Shown in pieces: positions 1 through 6,663 of a stretch of 18,316 bases of DNA. Each line of letters opens with the position of its first letter. Position 1 is the first letter of the stretch. The notes under the pieces are model-generated. The model was not told the origin of the DNA, made no database searches, and saw only the letters and a program-made list of their open reading frames with translations. The translations under genes and the position numbers were made by a program. The stretch covers positions 1 to 18,316 of the forward strand of contig CALEZJ010000225.1 in NCBI GenBank assembly GCA_937927885.1, given 5' to 3'. Source of the DNA: an uncultured Paracoccaceae bacterium. Its GTDB lineage: Bacteria; Pseudomonadota; Alphaproteobacteria; Rhodobacterales; Rhodobacteraceae.

Positions 1-300
1 GCCGGTCCAGCGGAAGGCGAAGACGATGCCGAACCACTGGTCGAGGACCTGCCCGACATAGCCACGCCGCCCCAGAACGAGCAGCAGCAGATACCCGGTC
101 ACCACCGGTGGCAGGATCAGCGGCAGATGCACGACGCCATTCAACACTTGCTTGCCCGGAAATTCCCACCGCGCCAGCGCATAGGCGGTGAGGATGCCCA
201 GGGGCAGGCTCGCCAGAGTTGCCCAAAAGGAAACCCGGATCGACAACCTGACCGCTGCCCATTCGGCCGGACCGAGCCAGTGTGCCAAGTCATTCCACAT
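1..300 (-). CDS. modB: Molybdate ABC transporter permease ModB (partial, C-terminal part outside window)
   Basis: This is the inner-membrane permease of the molybdate importer, which works with the binding protein ModA and the ATPase ModC. Only the first 100 codons are inside the window. They read as MWNDLAHWLGPAEWAAVRLS followed by a hydrophobic first membrane segment, and then the family-typical block LPLILPPVVTGYLLLLVLGR at about residues 60-79, just before RRG and a second loop. The start ATG (298-300) shares one base with the modA stop codon (TGATG arrangement), so modA and modB are almost certainly translationally coupled. modC would be expected beyond position 1. The family assignment rests on the N-terminal motif and on the adjacent modA. 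The missing part includes the EAA loop that contacts the ATPase. Confidence 0.93.
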   Translation of the reverse strand, partial: MWNDLAHWLGPAEWAAVRLSIRVSFWATLASLPLGILTAYALARWEFPGKQVLNGVVHLPLILPPVVTGYLLLLVLGRRGYVGQVLDQWFGIVFAFRWTG

Positions 301-1076
301 CAGTCGAGCACGCTGAAACCGTACTCCTGCCAGATGGCGCGGGCGGTGTCAGATGTCAGGAAGTCGAGGAAGGCCCCGGTGACCGCACTTTCGCTCTCTG
401 CGCCAATCGCTGCGGGATAGACGATTGGGTCGTGGCTGCCTTCGGGAAAGGTGCCGATGACGGTGACATTGTCCTCGACTGCTGCATCGGTGGCATAGAC
501 GATGCCCAGGGGCGCCTCATCCTGCGCCACGAAGGCCAGCGCTGCGCGCACGTTGTCGGACTGGGCAACCAGCGGTTCGATGTCGTCCCAAAGGCCAAGC
601 GACGTCAGCGCCGCTTTTCCGTAGACACCGGCCGGCACCGCCTCGACCAACGCCATCGACAGCCGCCCGCCATCCAGCAATCCCACCAGATCAAGGTTCT
701 CGTCGATGGTCACGGGCCTCGCCTCGCCGCCATGGGCGATCAGAACCAGCGTGTTGCCAAGGATGTCGCGGCGAGTGCCTTCTCGCAAGTCGCCCGAGGC
801 TTCGATGGCGTCCATCCAGTCGACGCTGGCCGAGATGAAGATATCGGCCGGCGCTCCTTCCTGTATCTGCCGCGCCAGCGTCGAAGACCCCGCGTAGGAC
901 ATGACCGCCGTGTGTCCCGTCTCGGCGGTCCAGGCCGCGGCAACAGTGTCGAGAGCATTGGTCAGGCTGGCAGCAGCAAACACAAGCACGTCTTCCGCGC
1001 TCGCTCGGATCGGACTCGAAACAAGAACCAAGGACGGGAGAAGGGCGAGAACGGCGCGGCGCGCGAAAGACGACAA
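300..1076 (-). CDS. modA: Molybdate ABC transporter substrate-binding protein ModA
   Basis: Periplasmic binding protein that captures molybdate (and usually tungstate) and delivers it to ModB/ModC. The 258-residue product has the usual family length. A Sec signal peptide covers about residues 1-27 (basic start, hydrophobic core, ASA|E). The mature part opens with VLVFAAASLTNAL, where the family places an oxyanion-contacting Ser, followed by SYAGSSTLARQIQEGAPADI (about residues 60-79), the second typical oxyanion-loop Ser region. VPAGVYGKAAL and APLGIVYATDA are further ModA hallmarks. The start is TTG at 1074-1076: an in-frame TAG lies directly upstream, and a GGAG sits 10 nt before the TTG, so no ATG alternative with a full signal peptide exists. 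It lies downstream of the modE-like gene with an operator between them, and its stop overlaps the modB start. Confidence 0.95.
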   Translation of the reverse strand: MSSFARRAVLALLPSLVLVSSPIRASAEDVLVFAAASLTNALDTVAAAWTAETGHTAVMSYAGSSTLARQIQEGAPADIFISASVDWMDAIEASGDLREGTRRDILGNTLVLIAHGGEARPVTIDENLDLVGLLDGGRLSMALVEAVPAGVYGKAALTSLGLWDDIEPLVAQSDNVRAALAFVAQDEAPLGIVYATDAAVEDNVTVIGTFPEGSHDPIVYPAAIGAESESAVTGAFLDFLTSDTARAIWQEYGFSVLD

Positions 1077-1092
1077 CTACGAAGTTCTCCAT

Positions 1093-1116
1093 TGATATGG
1101 TTCGTTGGACATATCG
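1093..1116 (-). promoter_or_regulatory. Candidate ModE operator (Mo-box) upstream of modA
   Basis: On the minus strand the sequence reads CGATAT, 12 bases, ATATCA. On the plus strand this contains the perfect inverted repeat GATATG-N10-CATATC (1094-1115). The recalled ModE consensus, CGNTAT-N12-ATANCG, matches at all but the last outer base, with the same half-site spacing. It lies 17 bases upstream of the modA start codon and 26 bases downstream of the modE-like stop, which suits molybdate-dependent repression of modAB. The consensus comes from memory; binding is inferred. Confidence 0.6.
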
Positions 1117-1142
1117 CATAGCAGCAAGGTTTCTGGCAAGCG

Positions 1143-1505
1143 TTATTTTTCGTCGGGAATATCCCTCAGGCGGGATCGCAGCGCATCCAGTGGCTTGGCC
1201 CCCGCCTCGGCCGCCTTCCGTTCGAAGTTGCGATAGAGCTCGAGGACCTCGTGCCCTGCGCGGGTGAGAGCGGCGCCGCCCCCACCCGGACCGCCGCGCG
1301 AGCTCGCGACCAGGGGCTCACGGAACATTCCGTTCAGCGTCCCCACCAGTTCCCAGGCGCGCTTGTAGCTCATCCCCATCTCGCGTCCTGCAGCGGCAAT
1401 GGACCCGCATCGGTCGATGCGTTCCAGCAACTCGGCCTTGCCGGGACCGAACATGTCTTCGTCGCCAAAGACGATGCGGATGCGAAGGCGGGGGCTTTGG
1501 TCCAT
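1143..1505 (-). CDS. ModE-type winged-helix regulator, N-terminal domain only
   Basis: Predicted 120-residue DNA-binding protein resembling the N-terminal winged helix of ModE, the molybdate-responsive repressor. Visible signs are the opening LRIRIVFGDEDMFGPGKAEL, the helix-turn-helix around residues 34-53 (GSIAAAGREMGMSYKRAWEL) and the wing/dimer region SSRGGPGGGGAALTRAGHEVLE (about residues 69-90), all typical of this family. Classical ModE proteins of about 260 residues add two Mop/TOBE molybdate-binding domains; this one stops soon after the dimerisation helix at RDIPDEK. The start is placed at the ATG 1503-1505 because the alignment to ModE begins there. The frame stays open up to 1640, but that extension has no family similarity and would run into the start of the divergent SDR gene. 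The Shine-Dalgarno is weak (GGTGGAT). The gene lies upstream of modAB on the same strand and probably regulates it. Confidence 0.85.
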   Translation of the reverse strand: MDQSPRLRIRIVFGDEDMFGPGKAELLERIDRCGSIAAAGREMGMSYKRAWELVGTLNGMFREPLVASSRGGPGGGGAALTRAGHEVLELYRNFERKAAEAGAKPLDALRSRLRDIPDEK

Positions 1506-1638
1506 GGCGGCACGATCCACCTGCGCATGCGCGAAAGCAAGGGGGGATCCTAAGACGGCCAGGGCCGGTACCCGGAGTGGCTTTTCTTCCCGCAGTCCAG
1601 CGGTTAGCCTCGTCGCGAAACGTTGGAGGGGAGGCAAC

Positions 1639-2400
1639 ATGCTGCATCATCAGGGACGCCACGCGCTGGTCACCGGGGGCGGAACCGGGATCGGGCTGGC
1701 CATCGCGCGCATGCTTGCCTCGCAGGGGGCCGCGGTCACCATAACCGGGCGTCGCGCCGACATTCTGGACGCCGCCGCCGCGGAATCCCCCGGGCTGCAT
1801 CCTCTGGTGATGGACGTTGCCGACGAGGCCAGCGTGGTCACGGGCACTGCCGCCGCCATTGCCGCGCGCGGGCCGGTCACGATCTGTGTCGCGAATGCCG
1901 GCATCGCTGAAGGGAAGTCGATGGCCAAGATGGACCTGGCCTTCTGGCGGCAGATGATGGCGATCAACCTGGATGGTGCCTATCTGACCGTGCGCGAATG
2001 CCTGCCCGGGATGCTGGCGGCGGGTTGGGGGCGAACCGTGTTCGTCTCGTCGATTGCCGGGCTGAAGGGATTGAAGGGCGCGCCCGCCTATACGGCGTCG
2101 AAACACGGGATGATCGGGCTGATGCGCGGGCTTTCCGAGGAATACCTGGGAATGGGCCTGACCTTCAACGCGCTGTGCCCGGGCTATGTGGACACCGACA
2201 TCGTCACGCGCAACACCGCGTCAATTGCCGCGCGCGCCGGGATCGAGGCCGAACAGGCCCGCCAGATGATGGTCAAGACAAACCGCCACAAACGCCTGAT
2301 TACTGCGGACGAGGTGGCAGCGGCGGCGAACTGGCTCTGCGGGCCCGGGTCGGACAGCGTGAATGGCCAGACGGTTGAAATCGCCGGGGGGCAGATGTGA
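1639..2400 (+). CDS. Short-chain dehydrogenase/reductase (SDR), possible 3-hydroxyacyl/3-hydroxybutyrate dehydrogenase
   Basis: Cytosolic NAD(P)-dependent oxidoreductase of the classical SDR family, 253 residues, a normal length. The cofactor motif TGGGTGIG is at residues 12-19, NAG at 86-88 and PGYVDT at 181-186. The catalytic tetrad Asn110, Ser138, Tyr151 and Lys155 is complete (SSIAG...YTASK). Arg38-Arg39 after the second strand would favour NADP(H), but this is only suggestive. The C-terminus ...VNGQTVEIAGGQM resembles SDRs annotated as 3-hydroxybutyrate or 3-hydroxyacyl-CoA dehydrogenases; the substrate cannot be read from the sequence. The ATG at 1639 follows a strong Shine-Dalgarno (GGAGGGGAGG), which excludes the longer open frame beginning at 1399 as the true gene. 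The downstream AbrB-family gene begins 30 bases after the stop, so an operon is likely. The gene is divergent from the modE-like gene. Confidence 0.92.
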   Translation: MLHHQGRHALVTGGGTGIGLAIARMLASQGAAVTITGRRADILDAAAAESPGLHPLVMDVADEASVVTGTAAAIAARGPVTICVANAGIAEGKSMAKMDLAFWRQMMAINLDGAYLTVRECLPGMLAAGWGRTVFVSSIAGLKGLKGAPAYTASKHGMIGLMRGLSEEYLGMGLTFNALCPGYVDTDIVTRNTASIAARAGIEAEQARQMMVKTNRHKRLITADEVAAAANWLCGPGSDSVNGQTVEIAGGQM

Positions 2401-2412
2401 GGGGCGCATGCG

Positions 2413-2439
2413 TTTGACAGGCATCCGGGTTTGACAGGC
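2413..2439 (+). repeat. Short direct repeat TTTGACAGGC at the AbrB-family gene start
   Basis: The decamer TTTGACAGGC occurs at 2413-2422 and again at 2430-2439, 17 bases apart. The second copy contains the TTG used here as start codon of the next gene. It could be a small tandem duplication in the intergenic gap. Both copies contain TTGACA, a perfect -35 hexamer, but no convincing -10 follows at standard spacing. Confidence 0.5.
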
Positions 2440-3516
2440 CTTTCGCTGAACAGACTGACCGGCGGCATTGCGCTGCGGGTCGTGATAGTGACCTATGCTC
2501 TGGGGGGCGTGCTGGGGCTGACGGCCAGTTGGGCCGGGATGCCCCTGGGCATGCTGATCGGCCCGATGCTGGGAATTGCGCTGGCTGCGCGGATGGGGCT
2601 CAGGCCCTGGGGACACACCTTGGCGGTGCCGCAAAAGTGGCGCTATCTGCTGGTGCCGATTGTCGGGGTGGCAATTGCCGCCGGCTTCCCCGCGGATTTT
2701 GTCGCCCAGGCGCAGCGGTGGTGGGTGACGTTGCTTGCGCTCGCGCTGTTCATCCCGCTGGTGCAGGTTCTGGGCTACCTTCTGTTTCTCAAGCTGGGAA
2801 AACTGACAAAGCCGACCGCCTATTTCGCCGCCATGCCCGGCGGGTTCATCGAGGCACTGGAGATGGGCGAGAAATCCGGCGCCGACATGCCCATGCTGAT
2901 CATGCTGCAATTCCTGCGGTTGATCCTGTGCATCGTCCTCATCCCCATCGGCTTTTCGCTGTTCGAGGGGCACGCTGTCGGCAGTGGCACGGGGGTTTCA
3001 CTGGGCGGGTCGAACGCGCCGCTGACCCTTTGGGATGCTGGGGTTCTGGTGGCTCTGGGTGCCTCGGGCTGGTTTGTGGCGCATCATCTGCGGTTTCCCG
3101 CGGCGGTGCTGTCCGGTCCGCTTCTGTTCAGCGCTGTTGCGCATGTCGCGGGTCTGACCCATGCCGTTCCACCGGGTTGGGCGATCCTGCTGACGCAATG
3201 GGTGATGGGCACCTCGCTGGGGGTGCGCCTGATCGGCTTTGCCCGCGGTCAGGCCGGTCAGGCCCTGAGGCTGTCCTTGATGCACGTCGGCTTCATGCTG
3301 GCGCTTGCGCTGGGCGTGGCGCTGGCCCTCGCCGACCCGGTGGGTGAACCGGCCACCGCGGTGCTGCTGGCTTTTGCCCCCGGCGGCGTGAGCGAGATGT
3401 CACTTGTCGCGCTGTCCCTGCATCTGAGCGCGGTCTTTGTTTCGATCCACCATCTGGCGCGTATCGTCCTGGCGGTGCTGATCGCGCGGCTGGGGCTGAG
3501 GCTGGCGGGGATCTAG
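2431..3516 (+). CDS. AbrB-family integral membrane protein (duplicated AbrB domain)
   Basis: Multi-pass inner-membrane protein of 361 residues with roughly ten hydrophobic segments. It shows the internal duplication typical of the AbrB family (Pfam AbrB, unrelated to the Bacillus regulator of that name). In the first half MPLGMLIGPMLG (37-48) and MPGGFIEALEMGE (135-147) mirror FPAAVLSGPLLF (222-233) and APGGVSEMSL (316-325) in the second, each followed by a similar stretch containing a conserved Arg (FLRLIL, HLARIVL). Such proteins have often been mislabelled ammonia monooxygenase; no catalytic residues support that. A transport role is assumed for the family, with unknown substrate. The start is uncertain: no ATG is available in frame after the upstream stop at 2398, and TTG 2431 lacks a clear Shine-Dalgarno, but it leaves the first membrane segment intact. 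Probably co-transcribed with the SDR gene. Its stop is 3 bases from the convergent hemP stop. Confidence 0.88.
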   Translation: MTGLSLNRLTGGIALRVVIVTYALGGVLGLTASWAGMPLGMLIGPMLGIALAARMGLRPWGHTLAVPQKWRYLLVPIVGVAIAAGFPADFVAQAQRWWVTLLALALFIPLVQVLGYLLFLKLGKLTKPTAYFAAMPGGFIEALEMGEKSGADMPMLIMLQFLRLILCIVLIPIGFSLFEGHAVGSGTGVSLGGSNAPLTLWDAGVLVALGASGWFVAHHLRFPAAVLSGPLLFSAVAHVAGLTHAVPPGWAILLTQWVMGTSLGVRLIGFARGQAGQALRLSLMHVGFMLALALGVALALADPVGEPATAVLLAFAPGGVSEMSLVALSLHLSAVFVSIHHLARIVLAVLIARLGLRLAGI

Positions 3517-3519
3517 CGG

Positions 3520-3696
3520 CTATTTCGTCAGGATCAGTTTGCCCGCCCGGGTGATGCGCAGGTCATAGACCTTGCCATCCAGTTCGATCTGCGCCTGCTG
3601 GCCGCCCTGGGTCAGGGCCCGGGCGGAATGCAGAGGCAGCGGGTTGGCAGGGGCAATTGGCTGAGCGCGGGTGAAATCGGGTTGGTGGAGGCTCAT
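3520..3696 (-). CDS. hemP: Hemin uptake protein HemP
   Basis: Small 58-residue protein of the HemP/HmuP family. The diagnostic C-terminus, YDLRITRAGKLILTK, is at residues 44-58, preceded by QIELDGK. The family is small, cytosolic and linked to haem or iron uptake; in some bacteria it acts as a positive factor for haem receptor expression. The ATG at 3694-3696 is chosen because the family is normally about 50-80 residues. The frame stays open to 4257, but that part lies antisense to the GAPDH gene and is not real. No haem receptor or transporter gene is visible within the window, so this copy is an orphan here. It is convergent with the AbrB-family gene (3 bp between stops) and divergent from the GAPDH gene. 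Confidence 0.9.
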   Translation of the reverse strand: MSLHQPDFTRAQPIAPANPLPLHSARALTQGGQQAQIELDGKVYDLRITRAGKLILTK

Positions 3697-3736
3697 GGCA
3701 ATATCCGTTCTGGGATCCGTGTTCACGCCCGATTCC

Positions 3737-3761
3737 TGACTGAATAACTCGGACTTGTCAA
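3737..3761 (-). promoter_or_regulatory. Candidate hemP promoter/iron-responsive element
   Basis: In the 156-bp gap between hemP and the GAPDH gene the minus strand has a TTGACA (3761-3756), a good -35 hexamer 59 bases upstream of the hemP ATG. It overlaps an inverted repeat TGAC-N16-GTCA (3737-3760) in an AT-richer patch. hemP genes of this group are usually iron-regulated (Irr, RirA or the Iron-Rhodo-box). I cannot confirm which, if any, site this is, and no clear -10 is visible. Confidence 0.3.
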
Positions 3762-3852
3762 TTCCGATTCTTTTGCTTGGGTTAGCGGCCGCTTGTGGTT
3801 TCCAAAGGACAGGCATAGCCATGGTCACGCAATTGCCAGCAGGAGGCAGGCC

Positions 3853-4827
3853 ATGCGCGTGATGATCAACGGCTTTGGCAGGATCGGTCGCACGATGCTG
3901 CGCGCCTGGCTGCAAGGCGGCTGGCCGGGGCTGTCCATCGTCGCCATCAACGATATCGCGGATGCCGAAACCTGCGCCTATCTGCTTGAATATGACAGCG
4001 TCTTCGGCCCCTTGCGCGAAAGTGTCGAGATTGCCGAGGGCGCGTTGATCGTCGCAGGCCATCGACTTGCGCTGACCCGGCAAGCCGATCTGTCCAGGCT
4101 CGACCTGCGCGGCATCGACCTTGTCGCGGAATGCACCGGCAAGGCCGACAGCCGCGAAAGCGCCGAACGGGGTCTCAGGGCCGGGGCGCGGCGGGTGCTG
4201 ATCTCGGGCCCTTCCGAGGCTGCGGATGCAACATTGGTGCTGGGCGCGAATGACCATCTGCTGACGCCCGACCTGCGGATTGTCTCGAATGCGTCCTGCA
4301 CCACCAACGCGCTGGCGCCGCTGGCGCGCTGCCTCGATGAGGCTTTCGGCATCGCGTCAGGCTGGATGACCACGATCCACTGTTATACTGGCAGCCAGCC
4401 GACCGTGGATGCGCCGCGCAGCGCCGACCTGGCCCGCAACCGCGCTGCGGCGCTCAGCATGGTGCCGACCACCACCTCGGCCGGTCGCCTGCTGGACCGC
4501 GTGCTCCCGGACCTCGCGGGCCGCATCGACTGTGCCGCCGTGCGGGTGCCGACGGCCAGCGTCTCGGCTGTGGATCTGTGCGTTATCCCCGGCCGACCCG
4601 TGACCGCGGACAAGGTCAACGCCTGCCTGAAATCGGTGGGTGGCGTGATCGGCTGGACCGAAAAACCCCTCGTCTCGTCGGATCTGCGTGCGCGGCCCGA
4701 AAGCATCGTCATGGCCCTGCCCGAGACCCGCGTCACCGGCGGGGGGCTGGTTCGTGTCTTTGGCTGGTACGACAATGAATGGGGCTTTTCCTGCCGCATG
4801 CTCGATATGGCGATGAAGCTACGCTGA
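3853..4827 (+). CDS. Type I glyceraldehyde-3-phosphate dehydrogenase paralogue
   Basis: NAD-dependent phosphorylating GAPDH family enzyme of 324 residues, slightly short of the usual 330-335. The Rossmann motif INGFGRIGR is at residues 5-13. Asp34 after the second strand suits NAD. The catalytic SNASCTTN places Cys149, and His176 is in TTIHCYTG, so canonical numbering fits nearly exactly. Arg195, Arg231 (RVPT), Thr179 and the end motif WYDNEWGFSCRMLD are present. Unlike textbook enzymes, the YTxDQ segment reads YTGSQ, putting Ser181 where a substrate-phosphate-site Asp usually sits, and TTTGA reads TTTSA (Ser209 for Gly). This suggests a divergent paralogue rather than the main glycolytic enzyme. 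Erythrose-4-phosphate dehydrogenase is another possibility, but the epd-type sequence around His176 is absent. The ATG at 3853 has a strong AGGAGG 6 bases upstream. It stands alone, divergent from hemP and convergent with the aminotransferase gene. Confidence 0.9.
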   Translation: MRVMINGFGRIGRTMLRAWLQGGWPGLSIVAINDIADAETCAYLLEYDSVFGPLRESVEIAEGALIVAGHRLALTRQADLSRLDLRGIDLVAECTGKADSRESAERGLRAGARRVLISGPSEAADATLVLGANDHLLTPDLRIVSNASCTTNALAPLARCLDEAFGIASGWMTTIHCYTGSQPTVDAPRSADLARNRAAALSMVPTTTSAGRLLDRVLPDLAGRIDCAAVRVPTASVSAVDLCVIPGRPVTADKVNACLKSVGGVIGWTEKPLVSSDLRARPESIVMALPETRVTGGGLVRVFGWYDNEWGFSCRMLDMAMKLR

Positions 4828-4872
4828 GTTTGCGCCGGGCCCGCCCTTTCGTCTTGCGCCAAATACTGATGT

Positions 4873-4895
4873 GCGCGGCAACGCTCCCGCCGCGC
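4873..4895. terminator. Weak hairpin between convergent GAPDH and aminotransferase genes
   Basis: The inverted repeat GCGCGGC-N9-GCCGCGC sits in the 80-bp gap between two convergent genes, where a bidirectional terminator is expected. No T-run follows on either strand, so it is only a candidate. High-GC bacteria often lack U-tracts. Confidence 0.3.
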
Positions 4896-4907
4896 CACTC
4901 CCGAATG

Positions 4908-6086
4908 TCAAAGCACTGCCGCGATCGCGGCCGCCACGCGCGGGATGGCGGCCGCGTTGAGCCCCGCCATGTTCAGCCGTCCGCCCGTCACCACATAGAC
5001 CCCGAACTCGTCGCGCAGTCTGGCAATCTGTGCCTCGTTCGCGCCCAGGGTCGAGAACATCCCCCGCTGATCCGCCAGATAGCCGAAGCGGTCGGACCGG
5101 CACGCATCGCGCAGCGCATCGGCCAGCATCCGCCTGAGGCCGTTCATCCGCTCGCGCATTTCGCTCAATTCGGCCTCCCACTCGGCCCGCATTGCGGGGT
5201 CGGTCAGAATCGTGGTGATGATGCGCGCGCCGTGATCGGGCGGAAAGCTGATCGAGGCGCGGTTCAGGGTGGCCAGCGTTGCCGCCACCACCGCGCGTTC
5301 TTCCTCGGGGCAGGGGACCAGCAGGATGCCTGCGCGTTCGCGGTAGAGGCCGAAATTCTTAGCGCCCGAGGCCGCGATCAGCATGCGCGTCTGGCGCGCG
5401 GCCAGCAGGCGCAGCCCCGCTGCATCCTGGTCCAGACCATTGCCGAACCCCTGATAGGCGATATCGACAAAGGCAACCAGCCCGCGCGCGGTCAGGAACT
5501 CCGACATCGCAGCCCAGTCATCCGCCGTCATCTCGGCCCCGGTCGGATTGTGGCAGCAGCCGTGCAGCAGCACCACATCACCCGGTTTTGCCGCCTGCAG
5601 ATCGGCCCACATCCCGGCCCGGTCCAGCCCGCCGGTTTCCGCGTCATGGTAACGATAGGGTTTCCACGCCAGCCCGGACTTTTCTGCCAGCGTCATGTGG
5701 CTGGGCCAGGTTGGCGCGCTGATGAACACCGTGGCACCGGGATTGGCGGCACGGATCAGTTCCATCCCCAACCGCACTGCACCCGTGCCCCCGGTCGCGG
5801 CCGCTGCCGCCAGCCGGGCGGGCGGCACGGTATCGGCCAACAGCAGCTCGGCCATCGCGGCGTGGAAGGCGGGATCGCCGCCCAACTGGGTATAGGTCTT
5901 GGTGGTCTGGGTGTTCACCAGATGTTGCTCGGCCGCCTTGACCGCGCGCATGACCGGCGTGTTGCCGGTATCGTCCTTGTAGACGCCAACCCCCAGATCG
6001 ACCTTGTCGGAACGCGGATCGGCGGCAAACAGGCCCATCACCTTCAGGATCGGATCGGGTTTGGGTGTGGGCAGGGTCGAAAACAT
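4908..6086 (-). CDS. tyrB: Aromatic amino acid / aspartate-type aminotransferase (class I, PLP)
   Basis: Cytosolic PLP-dependent aminotransferase of fold type I, subgroup AspC/TyrB, 392 residues (usual about 395). It transfers amino groups between aromatic or dicarboxylic amino acids and 2-oxo acids. Visible active-site residues are Tyr65 (TKTYTQLGG), the phosphate-binding GGTG (99-102), Trp127, Asn180 (CHNPTG), Asp208 and Tyr211 (DIAYQGFGNG), the PLP Lys243 in SGAKNFGLY, Arg251 and the carboxylate-binding Arg370 (GGRLNMAGL). The start ATG 6084-6086 follows the GNAT stop codon by 9 bases, and the TGAGG at that stop can act as Shine-Dalgarno. It is the last gene of the operon sseA-GNAT-aminotransferase. 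AspC-type enzymes also transaminate cysteine to 3-mercaptopyruvate, the substrate of SseA, so the operon may serve cysteine breakdown; that is inference. tyrB versus aspC cannot be settled by eye. Confidence 0.9.
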   Translation of the reverse strand: MFSTLPTPKPDPILKVMGLFAADPRSDKVDLGVGVYKDDTGNTPVMRAVKAAEQHLVNTQTTKTYTQLGGDPAFHAAMAELLLADTVPPARLAAAAATGGTGAVRLGMELIRAANPGATVFISAPTWPSHMTLAEKSGLAWKPYRYHDAETGGLDRAGMWADLQAAKPGDVVLLHGCCHNPTGAEMTADDWAAMSEFLTARGLVAFVDIAYQGFGNGLDQDAAGLRLLAARQTRMLIAASGAKNFGLYRERAGILLVPCPEEERAVVAATLATLNRASISFPPDHGARIITTILTDPAMRAEWEAELSEMRERMNGLRRMLADALRDACRSDRFGYLADQRGMFSTLGANEAQIARLRDEFGVYVVTGGRLNMAGLNAAAIPRVAAAIAAVL

Positions 6087-6095
6087 TGCGGGACC

Positions 6096-6662
6096 TCAGA
6101 GGAGGGGTTGCAGGAAGGTTTGATCGTGGCGCAGCACGCGGCTGTGCCGAGTGCGGCGGATCGGGGCAAAGCCAACGCGTTCGTATTGCGGCAAGGCGCG
6201 GGGGTGGTCCATGGTGCAGGTGTTGACCGTCATGCGCTGCACGCCGCCGCGCGCCCAGCCTTTCAGTACGGCGGTCTTCAACAGCCATGTGCCCAGACCC
6301 CTGCCGACCGCCTCGGGCACCAACCCGAAATAGGCCAGATCGCAGGTCCCGGCCTCGGTCCAGTCCAGCATGAAGAAGCCGTGCGGCCAGCCCCGTTCCA
6401 TCAGCGTCCAGATTTCCACATCCGGCTGCTGGATCCAAGCGTTCAGTTGCTCGGGTCCCAGAGCATGCTTGTCAGTCCAGGCGTAGTCGCGCCCGACCGC
6501 GTCATAAAGGGTCAGGAACCACCACCAGGGCGGGTTCTCGGCCTTGACCAGCTCGCCCTTGCAGGTCTCGGGCAGCGGGGGCCAGCCGTAGGCAGGGCGC
6601 GTCGCCATCTCCAGCCAGGTGATGCGGTAGTCGATGGTTTCACCGGCCCGGTGGGTGCTCAT
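6096..6662 (-). CDS. GNAT family N-acetyltransferase
   Basis: 188-residue acetyl-CoA-dependent acyltransferase. The acetyl-CoA pyrophosphate-binding motif A is visible as FGLVPEAVGRGLGTWLLKTA (about residues 112-131), where VGRGLG fits the (Q/R)xxGx(G/A) pattern. The C-terminal ALPQYERVGFAPIRRTRH is the usual last strand and helix. The N-terminal half is rich in Trp (ENPPWWWFLTLYDAVG), suggesting a substrate pocket for something aromatic or hydrophobic, but the substrate is unknown. Translation is coupled to sseA: the sseA stop and this ATG are separated by one base (TGA-G-ATG). The aminotransferase follows 9 bases after the stop. The same three-gene order is, as far as I recall, common in Rhodobacteraceae, so a shared role with sulfur or aromatic amino acids is likely. 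Confidence 0.88.
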   Translation of the reverse strand: MSTHRAGETIDYRITWLEMATRPAYGWPPLPETCKGELVKAENPPWWWFLTLYDAVGRDYAWTDKHALGPEQLNAWIQQPDVEIWTLMERGWPHGFFMLDWTEAGTCDLAYFGLVPEAVGRGLGTWLLKTAVLKGWARGGVQRMTVNTCTMDHPRALPQYERVGFAPIRRTRHSRVLRHDQTFLQPLL

Positions 6663-6663
6663 C

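Noticed and set aside
282..1121. 279-codon plus-strand open frame
   Set aside because: Antisense to modA, with no family signal, whereas modA is fully recognisable.
1399..1638. N-terminal extension of the SDR gene
   Set aside because: It overlaps the modE-like gene, has no SDR similarity, and a strong Shine-Dalgarno precedes ATG 1639.
2431..3516. Annotation as ammonia monooxygenase
   Set aside because: The protein shows AbrB-domain duplication only; the ammonia monooxygenase label for this family is a historical error.
3697..4257. N-terminal extension of hemP to 245 residues
   Set aside because: The extension is antisense to the GAPDH gene and HemP proteins are short; the ATG at 3696 gives the normal size.
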